Assembly: GCA_036824505.1 (NCBI GenBank)
Contig: DAITAA010000007.1
Coordinates: 1 to 64,000, forward strand
Source of the DNA: SCUD01 sp036824505
GTDB taxonomy: Bacteria; Pseudomonadota; Gammaproteobacteria; Steroidobacterales; Steroidobacteraceae
Direction of reading: 5' to 3'
Length of the DNA: 64,000 nt
Translations under genes and position numbers: made by a program
Shown: positions 1-7,049 of the stretch, one piece after another
How the letters are laid out: the number at the start of each line of letters is the position of its first letter
Position numbering within the stretch: the stretch's first letter is position 1
Notes under the pieces: generated by a model
What the model was told of the DNA's origin: nothing
The model's database searches: none
Seen by the model: only the letters and a program-made list of their open reading frames with translations

Positions 1-347
1 AGCAGCAGAAGCTATTCGGCATTGACCGGCTCAATGTCGCGCGTTCGTCCATACCTGCCGTGACCCACGTGGATTACTCCGCAAGGGTCCAGACCGTCCA
101 CCGGGAAACCAATCCTCGGTACCATGCGCTGATCTCGAGGTTTCACGAGCTGAGCGGCTGCCCCGTCATTGTAAATACCAGTTTTAACGTTCGCGGTGAG
201 CCGCTGGTCTGCACGCCGGAAGACAGTTTCCGCTGTTTCATGGGCACCGAAATCGATGTGCTTGCGGTCGGCAACGCCTATCTCGAAAAGAACAGGCAAC
301 CCGAGCACCTCAAGCAGCGGTATGAGGACCGCTTCGACCTAGATTGA
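1..347 (+). CDS. Carbamoyltransferase, C-terminal part (5' end outside window)
   Basis: The open frame runs in from before base 1 (phase starts at base 3) and stops at 345-347, giving about 114 visible residues. The sequence carries C-terminal landmarks of the NodU/CmcH carbamoyltransferase family: RSSIPAVTHVDYSARVQTV, then ETNPRYHALI, a CPVIVNTSFNVRGEP block and a final PEDSFRCF...D stretch. These enzymes transfer carbamoyl from carbamoyl phosphate to a hydroxyl of a sugar or natural product. In gammaproteobacteria such genes often sit at the end of exopolysaccharide or O-antigen clusters, but the neighbours on the left are not visible. A GTG at 60 is internal, because the conserved frame clearly continues upstream of it. 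Confidence 0.9.
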   Translation, partial: QQKLFGIDRLNVARSSIPAVTHVDYSARVQTVHRETNPRYHALISRFHELSGCPVIVNTSFNVRGEPLVCTPEDSFRCFMGTEIDVLAVGNAYLEKNRQPEHLKQRYEDRFDLD

Positions 348-531
348 GGAGAGCGGGCCTGATCGGTGCCAGCTTGAAGCTGCCGGACTGGGCCCTGTTC
401 GCGCCCTGGATGACGCTGCTGGCATCTTGATTCGCCGCGGCCTTACCCTCGCCGCGAGGCAGCGTAACGGCCAATTCCTCGGGCGGGAGTCACCTGATCC
501 CGAGATCCATGAGCTGACTTGCGGCCCTTTG
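348..531. other. Short non-coding gap between carbamoyltransferase and gabT ends
   Basis: No convincing gene is seen. A TTG-initiated frame at 344-430 would give a 28-residue hydrophobic peptide (ending LFAPWMTLLAS), but nothing supports its expression. It may be a gene remnant. The stretch leads directly into the tRNA-derived sequence at 541-569. Confidence 0.4.
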
Positions 532-1848
532 TTACCTCGGGGTCGAGAGTTCGATTCTCTCCCTGGCCACGATCTCCAGCTCATCGAGGGCGCGTTCCAG
601 GATGCCGAGGCCCTCGTCCACGACGGCGTCCTCCGCCGTGATCGGCACGAGGATGCGGATCACGTTGCCGTAGATTCCGCAGGACAGCAGGATCAGGCCG
701 AGTTCGCGGGCGCGCTTGGTCAGCGCCTTCGTCAAGTCGACTGCGGGCTTTTCCGGATCGCCACCTTCGCACAGCTCGAATGCGACCATCGCGCCGAGGC
801 CGCGAACCTCGGCAATCGAGGGGTGGCGCGCGGCGAGCGCTTTCAGCCGGGTCATCAGCCGTGCGCCCAGCTTTCCGGCGCGCGCGAAAATCTGCTCCTG
901 CTCGAACACATCGAGCACCGCAATCGCCGCGGCACAGGCGACCGGGTTGCCGGCATAGGTGCCGCCGAGCCCGCCCGGTGCGCAGGCATCCATGATCTCG
1001 GCGCGGCCGATCACCGCGGACAGCGGGAATCCGCCGGCCAGCGACTTGGCAAGCGTCGTGATATCCGCGGCAACGCCGAAATGCTCCATCGCGAACATGC
1101 GGCCGGTGCGGCCGGCGCCACACTGGATCTCGTCCGCAATCAGCACGATGCCGTGCTTATCGCAGAGCTCGCGCAGGCGCAGCACGAAGTCCTTCGGCGC
1201 AACATAGAAACCGCCTTCGCCCTGCACCGGTTCGAACATGATCGCGGCGACTCGCGTTGCTTCGACGTCGCACTTGAACAGCAGCGCGAGCGCATTCAGC
1301 GAGTCGTCGACCGACACGCCATGCAGCGCGTTCGGAAACGGCGCGTGGTAAACCTCACCGGGCAGGGGTCCGAAGCCCGCCTTGTAGGGCTCGACCTTGC
1401 CGGTCAGCGCCATCGCCATGAAGGTGCGCCCATGAAAGCCGCCGGCAAATGAAATCACGGCGGAGCGTCCGGTGTAGGCGCGCGCAATCTTGATCGCGTT
1501 CTCGACCGCCTCGGCGCCGGTTGTCATCAATAGCGACTTGTGCGCGCCGGCGCCCGGTGCGAGCTTGTTGAGCCGCTCGCAGAGCGCGACATAGGGCTCG
1601 TAACCGGTGACCTGGAAACAGGTGTGCGTGACCTTGTCGAGTTGCGCGCGCACGGCCTCGAGCACACGCGGATGGCGGTGGCCGGTGTTCAGCACGGCGA
1701 TGCCGCCGGCAAAGTCTACGTAGCGGTTGCCGTCGGCGTCCCACAGCAGCGCATTCTCGGCGCGCTCGATGTAGATCGGCTGCGCCATCGCGACGCCGCG
1801 GGCGACGGCCGCGTTGCGTCGCGCGGCCAGGGATTCGTTGTTTTTCAT
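532..1848 (-). CDS. gabT: 4-aminobutyrate aminotransferase (GABA transaminase)
   Basis: 438 residues from the ATG at 1848, the usual GabT length. A longer frame reaches 2076, but that part is a shadow of the upstream gene. Class-III PLP aminotransferase landmarks are present: GGIAVLNTGHRHP near the N terminus, TTGAEAVENAIKIAR, GGFHGRT, EPVQGEGG, the PLP-contacting Asp in ADEIQCGAGRTG and the Schiff-base Lys in TLAKSLAGGFP. It converts 4-aminobutyrate plus 2-oxoglutarate to succinate semialdehyde plus glutamate in the cytoplasm, the last amino-transfer step of putrescine catabolism. It lies 7 bases after the small acidic protein gene (1856-2197), so the two are probably co-transcribed. The final dozen residues (ERIELSTPR end) are encoded by a tRNA 3'-end remnant in antisense. 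Confidence 0.93.
   Translation of the reverse strand: MKNNESLAARRNAAVARGVAMAQPIYIERAENALLWDADGNRYVDFAGGIAVLNTGHRHPRVLEAVRAQLDKVTHTCFQVTGYEPYVALCERLNKLAPGAGAHKSLLMTTGAEAVENAIKIARAYTGRSAVISFAGGFHGRTFMAMALTGKVEPYKAGFGPLPGEVYHAPFPNALHGVSVDDSLNALALLFKCDVEATRVAAIMFEPVQGEGGFYVAPKDFVLRLRELCDKHGIVLIADEIQCGAGRTGRMFAMEHFGVAADITTLAKSLAGGFPLSAVIGRAEIMDACAPGGLGGTYAGNPVACAAAIAVLDVFEQEQIFARAGKLGARLMTRLKALAARHPSIAEVRGLGAMVAFELCEGGDPEKPAVDLTKALTKRARELGLILLSCGIYGNVIRILVPITAEDAVVDEGLGILERALDELEIVARERIELSTPR
541..569 (+). pseudogene. tRNA 3'-end remnant (T-arm plus acceptor strand)
   Basis: A T-arm is visible: stem GAGAG (545-549), loop TTCGATT (550-556), stem CTCTC (557-561). It is followed by a 7-base acceptor strand CCTGGCC (562-568) and discriminator A (569), then CGA instead of CCA. 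CCTGGCCA matches the 3' end of gammaproteobacterial tRNAs beginning GGCCAGG, such as tRNA-Phe of xanthomonads (recalled, not searched). No anticodon arm that pairs, and no full GGCCAGG 5' strand, is found upstream, so this is not an intact tRNA. It overlaps the last codons of gabT on the other strand. Such fragments are typical att sites left by integrative elements. Confidence 0.6.
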
Positions 1849-1855
1849 TCCAACC

Positions 1856-2197
1856 TCAGTGGACCTGGATCTCGTCGATGTCGTCGTCCTCGACGACCTG
1901 TTCCCAGGTGAATGCAGCCTCGATGGGGCTTCGGCGCATGATGTCTTCCGTGAGGTCGGTGTAGCCAAACTCATCCGGTTCAACATCATCCACCGAGCCA
2001 CCCCAATCGTCCGGAGGGGCCGCGGAGGCGACCGCGAACTGGCTCCATTCGTCGATGTCGATTTCGTCGATGCCACCGTCGAATTCCTGCACTTCGATGG
2101 TGCCGGATTTCTCGTCGAGTGCCACGACCTGAAAGATATCGCTCCTGGTGCGGTGCGAGTACCAGTTTCCGACGATCGGTGTCAGGCGATGGCTCAC
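1856..2197 (-). CDS. Small acidic conserved protein of unknown function
   Basis: 113 residues. It starts MSHRLTPIVGNWY and is very rich in Asp and Glu (GGIDEIDIDEW, PDDWGGSVDDVEPDEFG, VVEDDDIDEIQV). The first half looks like a small beta-barrel that reads 'not too X, value, consequence' (FQVVALDEKSGTIEVQEFDGG). The layout recalls short gammaproteobacterial proteins annotated DUF6763, but I am not certain of the family number. There is no signal peptide or membrane segment. It is the first gene of a probable two-gene unit with gabT, 7 bases downstream. A role tied to GABA metabolism is not shown; the pairing may be only positional. Confidence 0.75.
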   Translation of the reverse strand: MSHRLTPIVGNWYSHRTRSDIFQVVALDEKSGTIEVQEFDGGIDEIDIDEWSQFAVASAAPPDDWGGSVDDVEPDEFGYTDLTEDIMRRSPIEAAFTWEQVVEDDDIDEIQVH

Positions 2198-2264
2198 GGC
2201 CCGGTTCCTGCATGGGGCTCGCCACCCATCGTGGCGGGCGACATTTTTATCCTACGCCTAATGC

Positions 2265-2274
2265 GCGAATTCGC
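2265..2274. promoter_or_regulatory. Perfect 10-bp palindrome in a divergent promoter region
   Basis: GCGAATTCGC lies in the 131-base gap between the acidic protein gene (minus) and the cupin gene (plus), just left of a second inverted repeat. It could be an operator half or chance. Confidence 0.25.
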
Positions 2275-2278
2275 ATAC

Positions 2279-2300
2279 TGTTCGATCCATAATTCGAACA
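2279..2300. promoter_or_regulatory. Inverted repeat TGTTCGA-N8-TCGAACA, candidate operator
   Basis: The 7-base arms TGTTCGA (2279-2285) and TCGAACA (2294-2300) are perfectly complementary around an AT-rich 8-base spacer. The spacing suits a dimeric regulator. The site is 29 bases upstream of the cupin gene start and about 80 bases upstream of the divergent acidic protein gene, so it could control both. The cognate regulator is not identified. Confidence 0.4.
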
Positions 2301-2328
2301 TGCGGCCGGCGGCGGCTCAGGAGGCAGT

Positions 2329-2694
2329 ATGGCGACACCCGCAATTGTGGATTTCCGGCGCAACCTGAAGGCGCAGGAATCAGCGCCGGCGCCGGAGCGA
2401 GTGCTGAAGGGCGAACCGAAGACCTGGGTGCGCAACTATTACACGGACCCCAGCGAGCAGTTCTTCGCCGGCACCTGGGCAAGCAGTGTCGGCAAATGGC
2501 AGATTGAATACACCGAGCACGAATTCTGCCATTTGCTCGAGGGTCGCGTGGTTCTGACCTCAGCCGATGGCCGCCGCTGGCAGTTCAATGCGGGTGACGC
2601 CTGGGTGATTCCTGCCGGATTCAGCGGCACCTGGGAGACCGTTGAACCGGCCCGCAAGCGCTACGCGACCTTTGAGGCAGCGAAACCGGCCTGA
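2329..2694 (+). CDS. Cupin domain protein (ureidoglycine-aminohydrolase-like, Cupin_3)
   Basis: 121 residues, starting at an ATG with a good ribosome-binding site (AGGAGG about 5 bases before). One small cupin barrel is visible: GTWASSVGKWQIEYTEHEFCHLLEGRV carries the first motif (E-H-E-F-C-H-L-L-E-G), and FNAGDAWVIPAGFSGTWET the second. This matches the DUF861/Cupin_3 group, many members of which are annotated as putative (S)-ureidoglycine aminohydrolases or EutQ-like proteins. The real substrate cannot be told from sequence. It stands alone between a divergent gene and the porin; its position beside GABA and polyamine genes suggests, but does not prove, a nitrogen-compound role. Confidence 0.8.
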   Translation: MATPAIVDFRRNLKAQESAPAPERVLKGEPKTWVRNYYTDPSEQFFAGTWASSVGKWQIEYTEHEFCHLLEGRVVLTSADGRRWQFNAGDAWVIPAGFSGTWETVEPARKRYATFEAAKPA

Positions 2695-2702
2695 TTTTGC
2701 GG

Positions 2703-2735
2703 TAGAATGCCAAAACCTGTGGCTCGGGGGGAGCC
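2703..2735 (+). promoter_or_regulatory. Possible -10 box and 5'-UTR hairpin of the porin gene
   Basis: TAGAAT at 2703-2708 is a fair -10 element; no good -35 is seen. GGCTC (2721-2725) and GAGCC (2731-2735) form a small GC hairpin around five G residues. A second GAGCC at 2751-2755 abuts and overlaps the AAGGAG ribosome-binding site, so GGCTC could pair there instead and cover it. Confidence 0.35.
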
Positions 2736-2756
2736 GGGCACAACAAAGGAGAGCCA

Positions 2757-3500
2757 ATGAGGTATTCAACAGGGCTACTGGCTGCAGGACTGCTGGGCAT
2801 CGCCGGCGTTGCTGGCGCTGACGGAGTGACGGCCACTGTCACTGCGTCGAGCGATTACGACTTCCGCGGTATTACGCAGTCCGCGAAGGATCCGGCGCTC
2901 GCGATCAGCGTCGACTATGCCCATGACAGCGGTTTCTATGCCGGCATCTGGGGCAGCAATATCGACTTTGGCGGTTTCTACAACGAGGACCTCGAAATCG
3001 ACTATTACGCGGGCTACGGCTGGGGTTCCGAAGACGGACCGGCGTGGAATGCCTTCATGGTCTACTACACGTATCCGAGCACCGGGACGGTTGTGGACAG
3101 TGTCACTGCCAACTTTCCGGAAGCGAATTTCGGCGTGACCTACAAGTGGCTGAACGCCAAGGTCTGGTACTCGTGGGACTTCGCCAATTCTGACGAGGAT
3201 GCCTACTACATCGACACAAGCGGTACCTTCGCGTTGCCACAGGACTTCAGTCTGGTGGTGCACGCGGGTTACAGCGGCGGTGATTACTGGGCATCATCCG
3301 AGTACTACGACTATTCGATCGGCGTAACCAAGACGATTGGTCACTTCAACCTGGGGCTCAAGTTCATCGATGGCAGTGACCTCGATGACCTCGACGACTT
3401 TGACGTGCCGCCAACCCCGGGCCTCGATCACGACATCTTCTCTACTGACGCCAAGGCTTATTTCAGCATTTCGACCACGTTCCCGTGGTCTACTGAGTAA
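2757..3500 (+). CDS. TorF-like putative outer-membrane porin (Gcw_chp family)
   Basis: 247 residues. A signal peptide (MRYSTGLLAAGLLGIAGVAGA, cut near residue 21) is followed by a protein rich in Tyr, Trp, Gly and Asp with alternating strands. The N-terminal block VTASSDYDFRGITQSAKDPALAISVDY is the hallmark of the proteobacterial Gcw_chp/TorF family, and YDFRG and GIWGSNIDFG are typical. Members are predicted beta-barrels of the outer membrane; their substrate is unknown. The length fits the family. AAAGGAG lies 5-6 bases before the ATG. The gene ends at a strong rho-independent terminator, so it is transcribed as a single unit. Confidence 0.85.
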   Translation: MRYSTGLLAAGLLGIAGVAGADGVTATVTASSDYDFRGITQSAKDPALAISVDYAHDSGFYAGIWGSNIDFGGFYNEDLEIDYYAGYGWGSEDGPAWNAFMVYYTYPSTGTVVDSVTANFPEANFGVTYKWLNAKVWYSWDFANSDEDAYYIDTSGTFALPQDFSLVVHAGYSGGDYWASSEYYDYSIGVTKTIGHFNLGLKFIDGSDLDDLDDFDVPPTPGLDHDIFSTDAKAYFSISTTFPWSTE

Positions 3501-3527
3501 GACGCACCAGGCACGCGATGAAATAAG

Positions 3528-3556
3528 ACGGGCCGGCAATGCCGGCCCGTTTTTTT
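3528..3556 (+). terminator. Rho-independent terminator after the porin gene
   Basis: A perfect 10-bp stem (ACGGGCCGGC / GCCGGCCCGT) with loop AAT is followed by at least six T. It lies between the porin stop (3500) and the convergent aminotransferase stop (3555), and its T-run reaches into that stop codon. Confidence 0.92.
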
Positions 3557-4877
3557 ATGCCAGTCCGTCGATGACGGTGGCAAGCGTCTCGAAAATCCTG
3601 TCAATCTGCGCGCGCTCGATGATGAGCGGCGGCGACAGCGCGATCGTATCGCCAGTCGTGCGCACCAGCAGGCCTTTCTCGAAGGCCGCGACGAGGGCAT
3701 CGTAGCCGCGTGCGCCGGGCTTGTTCGCGCGCGGCTCGAGCTCGATGCCCGCAACGAGACCGTAGGCGCGCAGGTCGACGACGTGCCGTCGTCCCTTCAG
3801 GGAGTGCACGGCTTCGTCCCAGTAGGGCGCCAGCTTGCGGGCCTGTTCGAACAGGCCGGCCCGGTAGATTCGCTGTGTTGCGAGGCCCGCGGCGCAGGCG
3901 ACCGGGTGGGCCGAATAGGTGTAGCCATGGAACAACTCGATTGCCTGCTCCGGGCCGGTCATGAATGCTTCATAGATCTCGCGGCGCACGAGCACGGCGC
4001 CCATCGGTATGGCGCCGTTGGTCAGGCCCTTCGCGCAGGTCATCATGTCCGGCACGACGCCGAATTCCTGCGCCGCGAATGCCGAGCCGGTGCGCCCGAA
4101 GCCGGTGATGACCTCATCAAAGATCAATAGGATGCCGTGCTTCGTGCAGATTTCGCGCAGCCGCTGGAGGTAGCCCCGCGGCGGCAACAGCACGCCCGTG
4201 GATCCGGCAATCGGCTCGACGATGACCGCCGCGATGGTCGAGGCGTCGTGCAGCGCGACCATTCGTTCCAGATCGTCGGCAAGCTCGGCGCCGTGCGCTG
4301 GCAGCCCGCGCGAATAGGCGTTGCGCGCGGGATCGTGCGTGTGACGCAGGTGATCCACCCCGGGCAGCAGCGCGCCAAAATACTTGCGGTTATTGACCAT
4401 GCCGCCGACCGAGATGCCGCCAAAGCCGACGCCGTGATAACCACGCTCGCGCCCGATGAGGCGCGTGCGCGCGGCATCGCCGCGCACGCGGTGCCAGGCG
4501 AGCGCGATCTTGAGCGCCGTGTCCACCGACTCCGAACCCGAGTTCGTGAAGAACACGTGGTCCATGCCCTTCGGCGCGATCTCGACCAGCGCATTGGCAA
4601 GCTCGAATGCGAGCGGGTGCCCCATCTGGAATGGCGGCGCGTAATCCATGATCGCGATCTGCCTGGCCACTGCCTCGGTGATTTCGCGCCGCCCGTGACC
4701 GGCATTCACGCACCAGAGACCCGCGCAGCCGTCGAGGATCTGCCGGTCATCGGGTGTCCAGTAGTGCATGCCCTCGGCGCGCGCGAGCATCCGCGGCGCC
4801 GACTTGAACTGGCGATTGGCCGTGAATGGCATCCAGAACGCCTCGAGGGCGGACCGATTCGGCGACGGGGAATTCAT
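3555..4877 (-). CDS. Omega-amino acid / beta-alanine:pyruvate aminotransferase
   Basis: 440 residues. This is a class-III PLP aminotransferase close to Pseudomonas beta-alanine--pyruvate transaminase: N-terminal FWMPFTANRQFKSAPRML, then HYWTPDDRQILDGCAGLWC, NSGSESVDTALKIA, RERGYHGVGFGG, FDEVITGFGRTG with the PLP Asp, and MTCAKGLTNGAIPMGAV with the Schiff-base Lys. It moves the amino group of beta-alanine, putrescine or a related omega-amine to pyruvate in the cytoplasm. It is divergent from the PuuR-like regulator with a 106-base shared control region, which ties it to polyamine catabolism (SpuC/BauA-like role). The exact amine donor is uncertain. Confidence 0.88.
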   Translation of the reverse strand: MNSPSPNRSALEAFWMPFTANRQFKSAPRMLARAEGMHYWTPDDRQILDGCAGLWCVNAGHGRREITEAVARQIAIMDYAPPFQMGHPLAFELANALVEIAPKGMDHVFFTNSGSESVDTALKIALAWHRVRGDAARTRLIGRERGYHGVGFGGISVGGMVNNRKYFGALLPGVDHLRHTHDPARNAYSRGLPAHGAELADDLERMVALHDASTIAAVIVEPIAGSTGVLLPPRGYLQRLREICTKHGILLIFDEVITGFGRTGSAFAAQEFGVVPDMMTCAKGLTNGAIPMGAVLVRREIYEAFMTGPEQAIELFHGYTYSAHPVACAAGLATQRIYRAGLFEQARKLAPYWDEAVHSLKGRRHVVDLRAYGLVAGIELEPRANKPGARGYDALVAAFEKGLLVRTTGDTIALSPPLIIERAQIDRIFETLATVIDGLA

Positions 4878-4913
4878 TGGCGGCGGCTCCGTGGGCTGAG
4901 GTGATCAATAAAA

Positions 4914-4943
4914 TTGACACTAATTGCACGCAGGCGCGATATT
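4914..4943 (+). promoter_or_regulatory. Putative sigma-70 promoter for the puuR-like gene
   Basis: A perfect -35 TTGACA (4914-4919) and a -10-like GATATT (4938-4943) are 18 bases apart, in the AT-rich gap between the divergent aminotransferase and the regulator. Autoregulation and control of both directions is expected for PuuR-type proteins, but no clear operator palindrome could be assigned. Confidence 0.5.
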
Positions 4944-4983
4944 ACGCAAGTTCTGTTTAATATCATAGACATGCGAGGCAGCG

Positions 4984-5532
4984 ATGGCCAATGATGTCAG
5001 CGCCCGACTGAAGGCTGTGCGCCTGATGCACGGGCTCTCGCAACGCGAGCTGGCCAAGCGCGCCGGCGTGACCAACGGGATGATCTCGCTGATCGAGCAG
5101 GGCCGCGTGAGTCCGTCGGTCGCCTCGCTGAAGAAGGTGCTGGACGGCATTCCGATGCAGCTGGCCGAGTTCTTCACGATGGATCCGGCGGCGACGCCGC
5201 AGGTCTTCTACTCGGGAAAGGAGCTCGTCGAACTGGGCGAAGGCGAAGTTTCCCTGCGCCTGGTCGCCGCCCACCACCCGGGCCGCCGCATGGCCGTGCT
5301 GCACGAGATGTACGCGCCTGGCGCGGACACCGGCTCGGAGATGCTGAGTCATGCGGGCGAGGAGGCGGGGATCGTGGTCAGCGGAAGGATCGAGGTGACC
5401 GTCGGCAGCCAGACCCAGGAGCTGGGGCCCGGCGATGCCTATTATTTTTCGAGCGCCGTGCCGCACAGATTCCGCAATCGCGGCCGCGAGCGCTGTGAGA
5501 TCATCAGCGCCGCGACGCCGCCGACATTCTGA
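4984..5532 (+). CDS. puuR: PuuR-like regulator: XRE-type HTH plus cupin sensor
   Basis: 182 residues. Residues 5-60 form an XRE helix-turn-helix (RLKAVRLMHGLSQRELAKRAGVTNGMISLIEQGRVSPSVASLKK). Residues 105-180 form a cupin barrel (SHAGEEAGIVVSGRIEV, LGPGDAYYFSSAVPHRFRN). This matches E. coli PuuR, a putrescine-responsive repressor, in architecture and length. It is followed by puuC and aguB and is divergent from the aminotransferase at 4877, so it is likely the local polyamine switch. Chosen start is the ATG at 4984, the first residue of the conserved domain block. Confidence 0.87.
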   Translation: MANDVSARLKAVRLMHGLSQRELAKRAGVTNGMISLIEQGRVSPSVASLKKVLDGIPMQLAEFFTMDPAATPQVFYSGKELVELGEGEVSLRLVAAHHPGRRMAVLHEMYAPGADTGSEMLSHAGEEAGIVVSGRIEVTVGSQTQELGPGDAYYFSSAVPHRFRNRGRERCEIISAATPPTF

Positions 5533-5549
5533 AACGGAGCAGTGAAGCC

Positions 5550-7049
5550 TTGAAACGCGAAGCAAAGACGACCAACTGGCGCGAGCGCGCCTCAGCGCTG
5601 CATTTCCGCACCGCGGCATTCATCGACGGCAAGTACCGGCCGGCGGTCTCTGGCGAGACATTCGACTGCATCAATCCGGCGACCGGCAAGGTTATCGCCC
5701 AGGTCGCCTCCTGCGGCAAGCGCGACGTGGAAGCGGCGGTAGCAAGCGCGCGCCGCGCGTTCGAGGACGGTCACTGGTCGCGCATGGCACCGGCTTCCCG
5801 CAAAAAGGTGTTGCTGCGCTTCTCGGAACTGATCCGCAAGCACCGCGAGGAGCTGGCGCTGACCGAGACGCTCGACATGGGCAAGCCGATCTCGGACTCG
5901 CTCAAGATCGACATCCCGGCTGCTGCGCGCTGCATCGCCTGGTACGCGGAGGCCATCGACAAGGTCTACGACGAGATCGCACCGACGCCCTACGAATCGC
6001 TCGCGCTCGTCACACGCGAGCCGGTCGGCGTCGTGGCCGCAATCGTGCCCTGGAACTTCCCGTTGCTGATGGCCTGCTGGAAGCTGGGCCCGGCGCTCGC
6101 GACCGGCAATTCGGTCATCCTGAAGCCCTCCGAAAAGTCGCCTCTGACGGCGCTGCGCATCGCCGAACTCGCCGTCGAAGCCGGGCTGCCGGATGGCGTC
6201 CTGAACGTCGTACCGGGATTCGGACGCACGGCGGGCGAGGCACTCGCGCTGCACATGGACGTGGACTGCGTCGCATTCACGGGCTCTACGCGCATTGGCC
6301 GGCGCATGCTCGAGTACGCCGGGCGCTCCAACATGAAGCGCGTCTGGCTCGAGTGCGGCGGCAAGTCCCCCAACATCGTCATGGCGGATGTCGCAGATAT
6401 CGAGCGTGCCGCCAATGCCGCCGCCATGGGCATCTTCTTCAATCAGGGCGAGATGTGCTCGGCGGCCTCGCGCCTGATCGTGCACGAATCGATCCGCGAC
6501 GCGATGCTCGACAAGATCGTCGCGATCGGCGAGACCATGGCGCCCGGCGACCCGCTGGATCCGTCGACGAAGCTCGGCGCAATTGTCGATCAGGCCCAGA
6601 TGAACACGGTGCTGGGCTACATCGAGTCCGGACGCACGGGCGGTGCGAACCTGCGCTCCGGCGGGCGGCGCGTGCGCGAGGAATCCGGTGGCTTCTTCGT
6701 CGAGCCGACGGTGTTCGACGGCGTCAAGATGGACATGCGCATCGCGCGCGAGGAAGTATTCGGGCCGGTGCTTTCGGCACTCACATTCAGGAGCCTCAAT
6801 GAAGCCGTGAAGATGGCGAATGACGTCATGTACGGGTTGGCCGCGGCGGTCTGGACCCGGGACCTCGCGACCGCGCATCGCGTCGCCAAGTCGATCCGCG
6901 CCGGCACCGTATTCGTGAACTGCTATGACGCCGATGACATCACGGTGCCATTTGGCGGCTTCAAGCAGTCCGGCAATGGCCGCGACAAGTCGCTGCATGC
7001 GCTGCACAAGTACACCGAACTCAAGACGACCTGGATTGACCTCTCATGA
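5550..7049 (+). CDS. puuC: Gamma-glutamyl-gamma-aminobutyraldehyde / aldehyde dehydrogenase
   Basis: 499 residues from a TTG start at 5550, 17 bases after the regulator. NAD(P)+-dependent aldehyde dehydrogenase signatures are complete: PWNFPLL (Asn169), FTGSTRIGR for the cofactor loop, Glu268 in LECGGKSPN and nucleophile Cys303 in NQGEMCSAASRL. The N-terminal block (RTAAFIDGKYRPAVSGETFDCINPATG) and context favour PuuC, which oxidises gamma-glutamyl- or free aminobutyraldehyde in putrescine breakdown. It overlaps aguB by 4 bases (ATGA), so they are translated together. Other omega-amino-aldehydes are possible substrates. Confidence 0.88.
   Translation: MKREAKTTNWRERASALHFRTAAFIDGKYRPAVSGETFDCINPATGKVIAQVASCGKRDVEAAVASARRAFEDGHWSRMAPASRKKVLLRFSELIRKHREELALTETLDMGKPISDSLKIDIPAAARCIAWYAEAIDKVYDEIAPTPYESLALVTREPVGVVAAIVPWNFPLLMACWKLGPALATGNSVILKPSEKSPLTALRIAELAVEAGLPDGVLNVVPGFGRTAGEALALHMDVDCVAFTGSTRIGRRMLEYAGRSNMKRVWLECGGKSPNIVMADVADIERAANAAAMGIFFNQGEMCSAASRLIVHESIRDAMLDKIVAIGETMAPGDPLDPSTKLGAIVDQAQMNTVLGYIESGRTGGANLRSGGRRVREESGGFFVEPTVFDGVKMDMRIAREEVFGPVLSALTFRSLNEAVKMANDVMYGLAAAVWTRDLATAHRVAKSIRAGTVFVNCYDADDITVPFGGFKQSGNGRDKSLHALHKYTELKTTWIDLS

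Noticed and set aside
344..430. 28-residue TTG-initiated peptide after the carbamoyltransferase
   Set aside because: Too short, no clear ribosome-binding site, and no recognised family; noted only as a possible remnant.
476..572. Intact tRNA gene ending at CCTGGCCA
   Set aside because: The upstream GGCCAAT pairs only five of seven acceptor positions, and no D-arm or anticodon arm forms, so only the 3' part is supported.
5592..7007. 471-codon minus-strand open frame opposite puuC
   Set aside because: Shadow of the aldehyde dehydrogenase gene; His/Arg/Asp-rich without motifs.
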